DNA from: Pyrocephalus nanus
Taxonomy: Eukaryota > Chordata > Aves > Passeriformes > Tyrannidae
Length of the DNA stretch: 64,000 bases
Direction: 5' to 3'
Assembly (NCBI GenBank): GCA_038380795.1
Contig: CM076259.1
Location: 79,271,224-79,335,223 of the forward strand
This document shows positions 1 to 11,855 of this stretch, piece by piece. The translations under genes and the position numbers were made by a program. The number at the start of each line of letters is the position of its first letter. Position 1 is the stretch's first letter. The notes under the pieces are model-generated. The model was not told where the DNA came from. It ran no database searches and was given only the letters and a program-made list of their open reading frames with translations.

Positions 1-872
1 GAAAATTCCATGTGTAGGAGCAAAAACGAAAAAAAAAAAAATTGAACAATTTGCAGTATTGATAGTTAAGAATATATACTGACCAGACTGTGATAGAGAT
101 GACCAGGTCTACTAAGCTTCAGGGAAGGAAGAACAAGATCCTGACTTGATCCTTCTAGTAAAGAATTAATTTATAGCTTTAAGATTAGTAAGAGTTGCAG
201 CTACTTAATTTGAATTCTTTGAGCCCCTGAAGCACATGGCACAAGTATCTTAGCAGATCAAAATGTTCAAGAGCTGGTTTTGTCAAGTCTCAGCTGATGC
301 AAGTATCTTTTTTGAGAAATGTGTGATTTGTTAAATGAACGTCTGAAATATTTGTTTTGCTAATAGCTATCATAATGAACTAGTTTATCCATGCTCTAAA
401 ATCTTCTTAACAGGTAAGAAGAATACTCATACATAGTGTAGGCAGTGTGCAATAAGTCAAGGTCCACTTTCTGAAACTATAATGCTTTCTTAGATGTGCT
501 GAGTATGGTGGGCTCATGTGTCCTACCTTAAAATGTAAAGCTGTGCTTAAATTTTAACTGTTACATTTACTATCTTTCAAATTGATCTATAAGTTTAAAA
601 CAGTGAGCTTACAAATATAAAAATGTTGATGTTAGTGATTGTTGGTTAGATTTAATCTGGGATTAAGTGGAAACCTGTTCTAAAATAGTGGAGAAAACTA
701 TAATTGACATATCCTTTGTCTTATTTTATATGGTCCTATATGGTCTATAAATTGTTTCTATTCTGAGTCTAGCTCTAGAAGTTTTTAAAAGAAAAGATCA
801 AAACAGTTAAATTGTTAATGCCTTTTAAAAACTTGCCTTTTTCTCACTGTATAAAATTTGTTTTGGCTTAAG
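1..872 (+). other. ITGBL1: End of upstream ITGBL1 intron
   Basis: AT-rich intron sequence leading to the acceptor at 871-872. An A-run sits at about 29-40. I see no exon, mobile element or RNA gene here. The start of this intron is outside the window. Confidence 0.85.
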
Positions 873-1013
873 GCCATGGAAAGTGTTACTGTGGAAACTG
901 TTACTGTGAGGCTGGTTGGCATGGAGATAAATGTGAATTCCAGTGTGACATCACCCCCTGGGAGATCAAGAAAAGATGCACATCTCCAGATGGCAAAATC
1001 TGCAGCAACAGAG
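873..1013 (+). CDS. ITGBL1: ITGBL1 internal exon, EGF module of type A (about repeat 4)
   Basis: Internal coding exon of 141 nt (47 codons) of integrin beta-like 1, a secreted protein made of ten integrin-type EGF repeats. The frame starts with a split Gly codon (last base in the previous exon), then [11 protein letters not shown] and the Gly-Trp-His-Gly turn. It ends with Asp-Gly-Lys-Ile-Cys-Ser-Asn-Arg and the first base of a Gly codon. All eight expected cysteines are present and there is no stop. The acceptor is AG at 871-872, after only a modest pyrimidine tract; the donor is GT at 1014-1015 (GTGTGT). Phase is 1 at both ends and fits the next exon. ITGBL1 is known as an extracellular protein linked to cartilage and bone differentiation and to modulation of integrin and TGF-beta signalling; that is family knowledge. 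The match to mammalian ITGBL1 is from memory but very close. Product is partial: exons on both sides are outside the window or further along. Confidence 0.95.
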
Positions 1014-3333
1014 GTGTGTCATTCGCATGGTCCTTCTATGCATATTTATCTAACTTGCTTTTGTTTTGCTTTATGCATTTGCTACAGTAGGACTCTGCGT
1101 TTGCTGATAGCTTCTGGTTTGTTCTCACCTATTTCAGGTCTGGATATACGCTTTCAAGTGAGTGGGCAGATACCTGTGTTTAGGTATAAACTTAAAGAAA
1201 CCCACACCCATTTTTTGATTAAGCAAACCTAAGCTGGTCTCATCTTTTATTTTTGTAGTAAGACTGAGCAAGATAATTTGTTAGTAAAAAACACCTGTGA
1301 TGCATTCAGTAACAGTGGTGAGGAAGGTAGACTTCACACAGTATTTCTAAATACATGGTGTTTTATTTGCACAGAGTTCTGGAATATGAATTTTACCACA
1401 TAATTCTTTCTAATTTTGCCATTTTGGAAAAAAAAGGTCACAAAATAAGGTTGTTTTTCACTAGCTGCTGTGTTTGGCTTTATTGAACAAAGAGTTAAAA
1501 AAAATATGAGGGATTTTTTTTATGGCAATAGTCCAGAATTATTACTGTAGAACATAAGCAAAAGTCATACAGATCCCTCTCTTAAAAACATCTCTACTGA
1601 CAAAACGTACTGTACTGCAAACAAACATCAAACTATTCTGAGAGAATTTATAAAATTCTCTTCTCATTATTATGAAGAAATTGAAAGATTAGCTTAAGTA
1701 CAGAGATCACATAAGCCCATTTAGTCTCGGGACTTTAGCATAAAATTTTTCCCTAGTTCTGGAAATAATAGTTTCAAATCAGATACTTTCTTTGCACTGA
1801 GAAAGTAATTTCTTGTCAAAGAATTTGTCAAAACAAGTTTTTGTTAAGATTTGAAATTGTAATGTGTGACTATTTTTTTAAACTGGCATTACAATAATTA
1901 GAGGAATTGAGTGAGTAGTATGGCTAGTATTCTGAGTAGTTACAAGCTCATATATAGTGATACATTTGTGGGATACTTCTATATCTTTAGCTTCTCATTT
2001 ATTTGTGATTTTATATTCATAAAACATTTGAAGGCTTCCTACAACATGAAGTTGCTTTTGAACACAATATTTCTGCTCCATTAAGTCCTACTTACCCAGG
2101 TTTTAGTGTTTATACATCTTGTAGTATAAGCACAGTTCATCTTGTCAATCTTGAACCTTCTAAAATCAAATATTGGGGTTAACCTTACTGTCTACCCTCC
2201 TTCAGTGCTAAGTTGGATAAATTGTCAGTATCTTTTCCCCCACAACTGTCTAATCAGCCAGACAGTTTTTTGTTTGTTGGTTTGGGATTTTTCCTTCTTT
2301 AGTAATGTCACTGAATTGTGAAAGTTCAAAAAAATTAGGTATAAATTTCCTGAGGGCTGTCTCAGTAGCTTTAGCTTTCCTTCTTCATTTAAGTGTCATG
2401 CATACACATTTGTGTAGACCTTATCTTTTTAGAGAAAGTACTCAAATCTGTATGTACTATTGTCCTCAAATGAATTATATTGTTTAGAGCAATCTGAATA
2501 GGATGACAAAGGTGTTGGCAGAGCAGCAAAAAGTAGAGCTCCTTTGCAGGAAATGAGCTGCATGCATCACTTAGGCCAGGCTGCTTCTGAGGACCTGTTG
2601 GCATCTCAGAAAAAGTAGTGAGTCTGTGGTCCTGAAGCATATTTGTATCTGAATAAGGAAACTGGGTTTTGTTGTTGTTGTTCTGATTTTCCAGAGTAAG
2701 TGCTCTCAATATATTAGTAGGATTGTGCCAAATTTGTATTTCTGTCGTATTCCACATTTCTTCTTATTGTAAATAACTGGGTGTGGCCCTGAATATCGAC
2801 TTGGGAAAACTGGATAAATATCCTTTTCAGGTAGATCTATGCTGCTATTCTTCTTAGGTAAAGAATGACCTCCTAGGCATTTTCAGCTGGATTAGAATTT
2901 GGATTCCCTTGTAGTCTAAATGTTTATGCTTTAACAACCATTAATTATCTACTGTGCCCAAGCCCAACTCATTTAAACAGAATTGATTTTTATTGTCATT
3001 ACTGTCAGGGCAAATTACTGTTGATGTCAAAGATTTACGACTGTTCTGTGCACTACATTTTTCTGTTGATTCCTAACAAGGCTCAGACAGCAAAAAGAGA
3101 CTTGAACAGAAAGCCAATTTGTTTGTACAAAGTATTGCTAGTAACTAATCATAGAAGGTTTCAAATCATAGAAGATGAAAACACGCTCATGATTAACACT
3201 TGCAGCTTTGGAACTGCATTCCTGTGAGAGCTGAAAATTCACAAGTGTAAATTCTTGCAATCAAACTACTATTACTTTAAATTGCTTAGTTAATCTTCTA
3301 TCTCTATGTCTTTTTTTTTTTCCTCTTTCTTAG
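1014..3333 (+). other. ITGBL1: ITGBL1 intron, 2.3 kb
   Basis: Intron between the first two exons, flanked by GT at 1014 and AG at 3332-3333. AT-rich unique-looking sequence; short frames on either strand (for example 2305-2487 and the minus frame 2389-2757) lack any recognisable motif. No mobile element recognised. Confidence 0.85.
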
Positions 3334-3474
3334 GCACATGCGTATGTGGGGAATGCACATGCCATGATGTAGACCCAACTGGTGACTGGGGAGATATTCA
3401 TGGAGATACTTGTGAGTGTGATGAAAGAAACTGCAAAGCAGTGTATGACAGATATTCTGATGACTTCTGTTCAG
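3334..3474 (+). CDS. ITGBL1: ITGBL1 internal exon, EGF module of type B (about repeat 5)
   Basis: Second ITGBL1 exon in the window, 141 nt (47 codons). It completes a split Gly codon, then reads Thr-Cys-Val-Cys-Gly-Glu-Cys-Thr-Cys, an Asp/Gly-rich loop ([11 protein letters not shown]) and Cys-Glu-Cys-Asp-Glu-Arg-Asn-Cys, ending in Asp-Asp-Phe-Cys-Ser plus one base of Gly. It has eight cysteines and no stop. This module type has the CECDxRxC block and lacks the GWxG turn of the previous exon, so A-type and B-type exons alternate. The acceptor is strong: a long T/C tract at 3309-3330 and then TTAG ending at 3333. The donor is GTAAGA at 3475. It lies 2,320 bp after the previous exon. An alternative reading with a Met start at 3306 only reads through the pyrimidine tract and is not a real start. 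Confidence 0.96.
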
Positions 3475-4110
3475 GTAAGAATCGTATATAATAGGGACTT
3501 ACGTGTAGTTTTATAAAAAGAGCACCCAACTGGTCTGATCTCCCTCTTCCCTAGTGTTCCAGTTCTCATTTTTCTGTCTTAAAAAATATACCAAGCTTTA
3601 CCTGTTTTTTCTTGTGTTTTTCAGGGGGAAGGAGAAGAGGTTTCAGAGTGGATTTTTTAAATTAAAAGACATGATTCTGTAATTATTTTCTATGCCATTT
3701 AACAAAATTCTGCAAATATTAAATACTTATAGGTGCCCATCTCTCTTCTAATACTGTTGCATTCAGTATAACCTAACATAAATTCGATAATGGTTGAAAC
3801 ATTAAAATATACAAATATCCCTTCTTGGGGAAATTTGAATTTGGAAGTTTGTTAGATCAAATTGTATTTGTTATTTCTTGTTATATGGTAGAGAGAGAAT
3901 AATGAAGAGGAAGGAAGTGAAGGAAAAGTAAATAAAGGAGGTAAAAAAACCCAGTGCCCTGAGAATACAAAATGACATGAGAACAAGTACAGCATCAATA
4001 CTTGATGAATGTGTGGCCCAGCTGCACACCACTGACTGTACATCTTAGACATATCCACCTTCCCTTTTCCTCTACTTATGCTTCAGAGGATTCTGTTCAA
4101 ATCATTTAAC

Positions 4111-4189
4111 TCCATCCATCCATCCATCCATCCATCCATCCATCCATCCATCCATCCATCCATCCATCCATCCATCCATCCATCCATCT
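4111..4189. repeat. (TCCA)n microsatellite, about 19-20 pure units
   Basis: Uninterrupted TCCA tandem repeat of about 79 bp inside the 3.7 kb intron. Its purity and length suggest it is variable between individuals. On the minus strand it creates a false open frame with a repeated Met-Asp-Gly-Trp pattern, which is not a gene. Confidence 0.98.
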
Positions 4190-6318
4190 AATATTTTCAG
4201 TGTATTTAGATGGATTCTCCATGTATCAACTAACAAAAGCTGAGATTCTGAGTTACACCTTGCATACAGTTTTGTATAGTTACTAATAAAGATGCTAATA
4301 CCAGGTAGGAGAGAAGGACTTTGATCAATACGCACCATGAAATTTTTACACACAGGAACTCTGCAAAAACAAATGAGTGATTTCAAAGGGACTTGACAGA
4401 TTAGAGGCTGCCAGCTCGAATACATACTGTAAAAATCTCATCTGGCCTAATTAATAATAGGAAGAATGCAGTCACATCAAGGAAACTAATGATGTGGTAT
4501 ATTCTCCTCCTATTACAAGAATAAGGGATCCCTCACTGAAAAATCATAAGAGTTATCTGTAACAGAGAAAGCAAGCTGAAACCAATACGATATATAAAAT
4601 TTTCAGCTTTTTCTTTTACTGTTAAAAAAGTGGAAGTTTTTTTCAACTGTTGTGTTAGGGTTTTTTTAAAATAAATAGTGATGAATCACTAGCTAATAGA
4701 AAAGGGGGAGGGGGAAGAAAGAAGCTAATCTGAAAATCTTCAGCGAATTAATTCACTAGTTACTGTTTTAGCCCCTTGCAAATGTTATATAGGTTTTTTT
4801 AATGAATGATCTGGAAGGATGCAGAACTGCAGTCATGAAAGTAGCAGGAAGACTGACTTTGGGTTGTTGTCAGTTTTTGAATATATCATTGTGTTGCTGT
4901 CAGTGCTTTCAGCAGTCTGGGACTGATGAAAATATCAGCATCAACTAAGGAATACAAAGCTACAATTCAACCTGATAAATATGTTCTGTAGTTAAGGATG
5001 AACACAAAGGTTTCAAGCCTAAATAGATTGAAGCAAACCTGTGGCATCTACAGCTAATGCTGCATAACTGAAACACTGATACTTGAACTCCCCTTTTCTG
5101 GACATTACTGCCATTGCAGCTGCTGCTGTCCAGAATGGTAGTGGTTGTAAGAAAACACAGGGTAATTAAAACAATTGCAAATCAGTTGGGGGAAAGATAT
5201 TGCCATTTGACACTGGATTAAGGACTGATACAGTGCTCTTTATACTGACATAACTGTAAATGAGCAAAACTTATAAGAGATACGAAATGAGGGACTCATA
5301 TGGTTTGCATAGTATAACTAAAACTCATGATGAAGTAAAGCTTCACAAATTTAGTGCTAATTATTTTTCTCCATTCCCTTTCCATTATATTTTAGAAAAG
5401 CTTAATTTAGCCTTAGCTGGCCATCCAAATATACATTGTGCACAAAAATTCATTTTCACATGAAGCGGTGTGAACAATGTCTTCCAGTCCTGTTGCTTAG
5501 TCCTATTTCAGAAATAGATAAGAACATAAGTATTAATTTTGGTTTATTGTGGTAGACAGGCAGAATCTGCAATTAAATCAAAGATTTAATAGTAGAATTG
5601 CAGTGTGCATACATTGCATGTGTCTGCAAAATATCCTCATTTTTCTCACAATTGGTTTGGAATGAATCCAAGAGGGATTAGTCAGATTAGGGAAAATAAT
5701 CCATCTCTCTTAAAATCTTCATGAAACAGAGATTATATGAAATTTTCTGGTCTTGTTCTGCCTATCTAATAGGTATAGACAGGAAATGACATTGTCCTGA
5801 TTAGCATATTGAAATGATAGAAAATCAGGTTTTCATGTAAAGAGCTTTACTGTAACTGAATGAAATGCTATGTTTATTTCATAAACTATGAATGACAGGA
5901 ATTGACAGCCCTGCTGTGAGGATTTAACATCACACAAGAGCAGCTTCCTCCAGAAGTTTCATATGACTTGAGGAGACTGTCAATTCACAGTACATCACAT
6001 TGGCAACTAGAGTCCTTTTTTTAACACCTGAAGTGCTATTCAGTATGTTAATGAATTATTTTCTTTCAGAAGCATTCTCAACATTAAAGTGATTCTCTTC
6101 GTTTAAAGAGATAATAGCTTTCATGACTTGACACCAAAAGAAAAAAGGCTTCCACAAAGAAATTCATACATTCACACATCTCATTAGCTCCTTTGCTGTG
6201 ACTCTAGTAAAGAAACTGTTGTATGAAAGAACATAATCCTCTCATAAGTATCTATCTGGATTAGGGAACATAGCTCCAATTCGCAATCTGTCTGCAGGTA
6301 CACATGAAAGCAAAGGAC

Positions 6319-6555
6319 AGAATCATGGAATCAAAGAATTATTTGTGTCGAAAGGAACCTTAAAAATCGTCCAGTTCCAACTCTAGCCACGGGCAGGGAC
6401 ACCTTCCACTAGACCAAGTTGCTCAAAGCCCCATCCAACTTTCCTTTGAACCCTTTCAGGGATAGGTCATCCATAGCTTCTCTGGTCAACCTGTTCCTTA
6501 CTACCCACCCAGAAAAGGTTTTTTTCCTAATATCTTATCTAAACCTACCCTCTAA
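6319..6555 (-). mobile_element. CR1 LINE, 3' end fragment (antisense)
   Basis: The sequence from CAGAATCATGGAATCA onward, through the GGGCAGGGACACCTTCCACT and GTTGCTCAAAGCCCCATCCA blocks to CTAATATCTTATCTAAACC, is the reverse complement of an avian CR1 3' end. The element's 3' terminus is at 6319, so it points against ITGBL1. It is 5'-truncated, as nearly all CR1 copies are, and encodes nothing intact. Recognition is from remembered CR1 consensus; boundaries are good to about 20 bp. Confidence 0.93.
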
Positions 6556-7191
6556 ACAAGAGGAAGACTTCAATGCTTTTCAAGGAAAACAATTACTAAT
6601 ATAAAGAAATGTTATTCTTGTTACATTGAGACATATTCTGGGAATTACTCTGATGACTCACAGGATGTTTGCTTCCTCCCATTTTCTCCTTTTGAACTGA
6701 TAAATGGGTACAAGCCATTCTTAAAATGCAAATACGGTTAGAAAGAAACATAAGGTCTGTGTTGCTATGTTTTCATGAAGAACATGGATAGAGAAGTGGA
6801 CATTGAAGCAATGCTTTGGTCCTATGTCCAATGAACGATGACTATATGAAAACTGTGAGAGTTCTAACTTGCTGTCAGAGGTCATGAAAATAAATATTGG
6901 ATTTTGTGACAGGGAATGTTTTTTTGATGATTCTCAAACTTTCCTCAGTGTTCAAGGAGTATTTTGTATTGCCAGAACCTCACCGCTTTATGCAAAGAGC
7001 ATAAAGAGGGAGAAGAGCAATTATCTTATTTTTTTTCTTGGTCTGGATATATTTGCATTTTTAGAGGAAATAGACATGCTCAGGAAGAGTCAGGTTAGCC
7101 AGTGAGATACCAAAAATCATATCCAACTGTCCTATTGAAAAGAGGATTATGTTCAATATTTTATTATTTATACATCAGTTTTATATTCAAG

Positions 7192-7338
7192 GTCATGGAC
7201 AGTGTAATTGTGGAAGATGTGACTGTAAAGAAGGATGGACTGGGAAAAAGTGTGAGCATCCACGTTCTTGTCCTTTGTCAGTTGAGGAAAGTGCTAAGAA
7301 ATGCCAAGGAAATTCTAATTTACTTTGCTCTGGAAGAG
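7192..7338 (+). CDS. ITGBL1: ITGBL1 internal exon, EGF module of type A (about repeat 6)
   Basis: Third ITGBL1 exon, 147 nt (49 codons), phase 1 at both ends. After the split Gly it reads [11 protein letters not shown], then the Gly-Trp-Thr-Gly turn, Lys-Lys-Cys-Glu-His-Pro, and a linker with two more cysteines before Leu-Leu-Cys-Ser-Gly-Arg and one base of Gly. Eight cysteines, no stop. The acceptor is AG at 7190-7191, with an AT-rich rather than pyrimidine-rich tract before it; the donor is GTAAGA at 7339. It lies 3,717 bp after the previous exon and is followed by the 47.7 kb intron. Apparent Met-initiated frames over this exon (starting at 7102 and 7149) run through the splice sites and should be ignored. 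Family knowledge: this is one of the EGF repeats of a secreted, rod-like, disulphide-rich protein related to the integrin beta stalk. Confidence 0.95.
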
Positions 7339-9684
7339 GTAAGAACATTTCTGAAAGAATTTTCATGCCCTTTAAGTGTACTTGCATTAAAAGAATTTTA
7401 ATGATGTCTAGCATTACTAGTACTGAAAAATATGTACCTTCTTGGCTTAGTATGCATGAATCCCATATGCATAACTTGTGAGTTAGGAGAAAGGAGAAGA
7501 ATCACAGAAGTCACCTATTTTGCCTGTCATGTTCTGCTTTGTGTTTTATTTTACATATCTCAACATTTGTTTTGGTGGTTTTCAAGGATGCTTTGAAAAC
7601 TGCTGCAGTTAAGTCTTTACTAAAGACACATTAAAAATCTGAATGTATTCTATGCACGCTTCGCTACAAAAGCAGCATGACATTTTCAGCCTGTGTAAAA
7701 TGTTGTGGCACCATTGTGATAAGGACTGGATTTATTGTGCCTATGAAACTGCGTAATTGAGTACAAGACTGACTCTATAAAATGCAGGCTGTGCTTCAGC
7801 ACAGTTTGCTAGTTGGCCACTGGCTTTTCATTTGTGAAATGTGACACGTGACACATTTCTTTGTCACACTGTAACCATTTCCAAAGTTTGACTGAAAAAG
7901 TATTTTAAGTCATACATACACTTGAAATACACGTTGCAAGCAAAAGGAAATTTTTCTCAAAAGGAAATGGACTTGCTAATTTTCATCTGTCCTGGTGTGA
8001 AATGTGGTTTTCTGCAGAGAAAAAAAAGTAAACATGAGAGAGTATATTGCTAGAACTGTTAATTGAAGTTGTTATGAATTCTGACCCATTAAGTATTTGC
8101 TGGGAAAGGTCTAAAGCTAGTCTTGATTTATTGCATTTGACCCTAAAAGTCAGTTCATTTGCAATTTCTTCTTTCACTTATACATCGTCAAAAACTGTGG
8201 GTTGTCCACCCAGGTTAGCTCTGTAGTAATTGTACTTTTCTGCCCCTGTAAATGTGTAGCAGGTCATAACTTAATAAATGCAGCATTATCATTATCTTAA
8301 AAGAACTCTGTATTATCAACATTGTTGCTTGATGGTTGTTTTTTTTGTTGTTTTGGGTTTTTTTGTTTGGTTGGTTTTTGTGGGTTTTTTGGGTTTTATT
8401 TCTTAATCAAGCTACAGGTTTTCAGTGAGACCTCTCTTTCCTTGTTAAATATTTTCAACAGAATTTTTGGCTATGAGTTAGGTGAAAAATGAGCATCTGT
8501 AGAGAATTAACTGCATTTTTTTGTTCATAATTGCAAGAATGACAACTAAGAGAAAGGAGGGTTGAATTTTGATTTATTTTATTTTATTTTTTTAATACTG
8601 TCTCATTTTTTTCTGTTTTCATTTGATACTGAATGTCTCTTCTTTCATCTGTTTCAATAGAAGTTCTTATGCTGAGAATCTGAAGTCATAAAAAGAAGTT
8701 TAATTAGAATAAAAATGCAGTCAGGTTATTGAGCATATATGTTCTATTTTATATTTAAAATATTTATATTTTAAATTTTTATTTTTTAAATTATAATGAC
8801 AAAAGTAATTTTAAGGTTTCAATATTAATGTCAATAATTCTATCCTTTTGACTTTCTGAAGAACACTTATGAATGCTGGCAGTGTTCTGTTCAGATACTA
8901 GCAGTGAAATTCAGGTGAATTCTCTTGACTGAGTGATCTGTCAGTCAAAATTTTCGAAAAAAGTACAAGTGGCATCTGTTGGAACAAAAGGCAGCTTAAT
9001 TGATAGTGGCTTTCAGTGAACTTTGACTTCCAAACACAAAGAGATCACCAAGGTTTTTGAGGAGTGCAAAAGGTACAGAAGTGGATTTAGGACATAGCAT
9101 GATAGACAGCTGCTGTAATGAAGGAATGAGAGATTCTGCATTCTATGCTTGAAAAAAGATTTCCATGAAAACTGTCATTTTAAAATAGAAATTAGTATCT
9201 TGTTTTAGTTTTACGAACAATTTTGTTTAGGAAATCAGGAGAGAAAAGGAGAAAAGATATTTTAGTCTACTCATCTGTGTTTTACTGGGTAGGTTTTGTT
9301 GGTTTTTTTTTTTACACTGGACCCCCTGCATTTCCCTTTCTTCCATGATACTTCGGATATAATAAAAAATGTAAGAAAGTTCCTGCATTCCTGAAGTGAT
9401 TAGTTTTAGTTCCTATTAGCATTTAGTTCCTATGAAAAACTGCCACTGGACATGCACATTTAAATTCTTTGTTTCCATTGGAAAATCCTGCTATTTGTCA
9501 TTATAGCTTTTCGTAGGCAGAAGTGTGAAACAAGAAAATGAAACAAACATTTTCAAGCAAGCACAACCTCTTTCAAGTCTTCAAGGTTGCAAAAAGCCAT
9601 GTACTTGTAACATCAGCTCCAATTTTTCTGATGTCCATAGAAAGGATTGTGTGACAAGAAAAGTTCCAAAAGGAAATGGAAAGG
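7339..9684. other. Intron sequence, no distinct element except T/G and AT-rich tracts
   Basis: Unique-looking AT-rich DNA. Low-complexity tracts include a T/G-rich stretch at about 8338-8400, a TTTTA-rich stretch at about 8573-8596 and AT-rich DNA at about 8745-8800. No gene or mobile element recognised. Confidence 0.7.
8338..8400. repeat. T/G-rich low-complexity tract
   Basis: About 63 bp composed almost entirely of T and G (runs such as GGTTTTTTTG and TTGGTTGG) within the large intron. No regular unit. Confidence 0.85.
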
Positions 9685-10795
9685 TGTAGTGGGTTGACCC
9701 TGGCTGGATGCCAGGTATCCACTAAAGCTACTCTCTCCCTCCTCTCTGCAACTGGACACAGGAGAGAAAAAAAAAACAGCGAAGGATTCATGAGTTGAAA
9801 TAAAAGCTGGGAGAGGTCAACTACTGATTACCATCACAGGCAAAGCAGACCCAAAGTGGAGATATTAATTAAATTTATTACTGACAAGTTTAGAGCAAAA
9901 AAGTGAGGAGTAAAATAATCTGAAAAGCACCTTCCCCTCTCCCCTCCTTCCTTCCGCATTCTACCTCCTCCCTGCCGGCAGCGAAGGGAGACGGGGAATG
10001 GGGATTACAGTCAGTTGTTGTTTCTGCCATTACTCAGGGAGAGGAGTCCTTCCCCTGCTCCCGTGGGTTCCCTCCCACAGGAGGCAGTCCTTCACAAACC
10101 TCTCTGGCATAAGTCTATCCCTCAGGCAACAGTTCTTCTGTGAAACTATTGTCCTGTGACTCACTTCTCCATGGGGTGCAGTCCTTCACGAATGAGCTGT
10201 ACTGGCGTGGATCCCCCACAGGACCTTAAGTCCTACCTTTACAAAACCTGCTCCAGCATGGGCTCCTCTCTCCATGGACTGCATCTCCCTGGCAGGACTT
10301 CGCTCCATTATGGGCCTCCCACAGGGTCAAAGCCTCCTTTGGTCATCCCCCTGCTGTGGTGTGGGTTGCACCACAGGCTACAACTGGGTCCCTGCACCCC
10401 GTGGTCCTTCATGTGCTGCAGGGGCACAGCTGCCCCACCATGGGCTGCACCACGGGCTGCAGGGCCTCAGCTCCAGCTCCTGGAGCACCTCCTGCCCCTC
10501 CTTCTGCACTGACCTTGGTGTCTGCATTGTTGTTCCCATGTTCTCACTTCTCTCTTCCCTGGCTGCAATTTTAACTGTGCAATAGCTTTCTGTTCTTAAA
10601 TACCTTATCACAGAGATGTTACTATCACTCCTATTTGGCTTGGCCTCAGCCAACAGCAGGAAGCCTGTCTTGGCACCATCTGGCACTGGCTCCACCAGAC
10701 AGGGGAAGCTTTTAGCAGCTCCTAACAGAAGACACCCCTGTAGCCCTCATCCCCCCAACTCCGCTGTCAAAACCTAGCCACAGAAACCCACTACA
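9685..10795 (-). mobile_element. Solo LTR of an avian ERVL-type endogenous retrovirus
   Basis: A 1,111-bp LTR bounded by an 11-bp terminal inverted repeat, TGTAGTGGGTT at 9685 and AACCCACTACA ending at 10795, with the TG...CA ends of a retroviral LTR. It reads on the minus strand: a TATTTAAG box (plus positions 10595-10602), then a long region rich in CCCGTGG/CCATGG-like GC-rich near-repeats, then an AATAAA signal (plus 9874-9879), then a short U5. Flanks are AAAGG before and AAATG after, a 5-bp target duplication with one mismatch. No internal viral genes remain, so it is a recombined solo LTR. It is clearly more GC-rich than its surroundings, which explains the overlapping spurious frames at 10156-10695. 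Family name from memory of bird LTRs; the structure itself is directly visible. Confidence 0.9.
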
Positions 10796-11430
10796 AAATG
10801 TTACCTTTTCTATTTGAACATTGTTGTTCTGGCAACAACCTTGTATTATTTTTCTCCTGGCTATGACACGAGGACAGTAAGTCCTTGTACAGTTCAGGAA
10901 TCCACTGTACGGCCAAAGGACTTGAGTACTTAACAGTCTTATTTAATGGGATCTTTTAGTAAAGCAGTTCATGTATTGAATAGAGAATGCCCAGAGATGC
11001 AGATGCATGACTTTATGATTTTTCCATGTATTGTGTTTCCTTGAAGAAGGTTTTCAGTTCATCTGTACCTTTTGTTTCTAGATTAGTTAACAATGCTTGT
11101 GTCAGCTGACGTACTCTTCTGCAATCACTTTTATGGTCTTGGATAAAGACACTGAAGGACAAAGCATTTTTATGATTTTTAATGCCATATAGATAGCCAA
11201 AATTTGCAGACAGAAAAAGATAGAACTGTTACAATTCATAATATCTTTCTACAGTCTCTGTCTAAATTCTGACATACTCTCAGATTTTCAGGTGGAGGAG
11301 TTTCAAACTTCAGTTGCAACACTCTGTTCCCAAGATTAACAAAAATTTTATTTCCTAGATGGTATTTTCTGGTTGAAATGTTAAGTATGACTTCCAAATG
11401 GAGTTCCAAATCCTGCACTTAAGCAGTATT

Positions 11431-11472
11431 AAAAAAAACAAAAACCAAAAAAACAAAACAAAACAAAAAAAC
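11431..11472. repeat. A-rich (AAAAC-like) low-complexity tract
   Basis: About 42 bp made only of A and C with irregular AAAAC units. Confidence 0.9.
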
Positions 11473-11764
11473 ATGCTGCCCTTGGAAGTATTGAATAAAT
11501 AGTTGTCAAAGCTTTGCCTGGCCATTTTTAGTTCTTTCTACATTTTTCAAAGTTTTTTGATAAGGACTGCTATGAAACTCTCAATGATTTAGCTTAAGTC
11601 CTTAAGAGCTCCAATAATAATTGGAAAGGTGAACCAGAAAAAAAACTAAAAACCTAACAATTAAATCAAAAAAAGCACCAAATCTTTTAAATTCCTCATA
11701 ACAAAAAAAAAGGTTGGGATCTGGATATAATTGTGTCAGAGACATGGAATGATGTGGGCTTGTT

Positions 11765-11855
11765 AAAAAATATATATTATATAATATATATAAAATTATA
11801 TATATTATATATATAAAATATAATATAAAATTATTTAATATTTTAAAAATTATGT
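11765..11855. repeat. TA-rich low-complexity tract
   Basis: About 90 bp almost wholly A and T, with many TATATA stretches and short palindromes. It can form several alternative hairpins; no sign of function. It creates the minus-strand Ile/Tyr-rich frame at 11602-11892, which is not a gene. Confidence 0.9.

Larger units (their letters stand above)
3475..7191 (+). other. ITGBL1: ITGBL1 intron, 3.7 kb
   Basis: Intron flanked by GTAAGA at 3475 and AG at 7190-7191. It contains the TCCA tetranucleotide repeat at 4111-4189 and an antisense CR1 3' fragment at 6319-6555, both listed separately. The rest is AT-rich and shows nothing I can name. Confidence 0.85.

Noticed and set aside
858..1232. 124-codon plus frame over the first exon
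   Set aside because: It reads the exon in the wrong frame and runs through the donor site. The true frame is the cysteine-rich one.
4102..4425. Minus frame with repeated Met-Asp-Gly-Trp
   Set aside because: Product of translating the TCCA microsatellite.
5899..5986. 10-bp inverted repeat GAATTGACAG / CTGTCAATTC with 68-bp spacer
   Set aside because: Short arms and a long spacer; expected by chance at this scale and not tied to any element.
10156..10695. Cluster of overlapping frames on both strands
   Set aside because: They lie entirely in the GC-rich body of the ERVL-type LTR and match no protein family; few stops are expected there because of composition.
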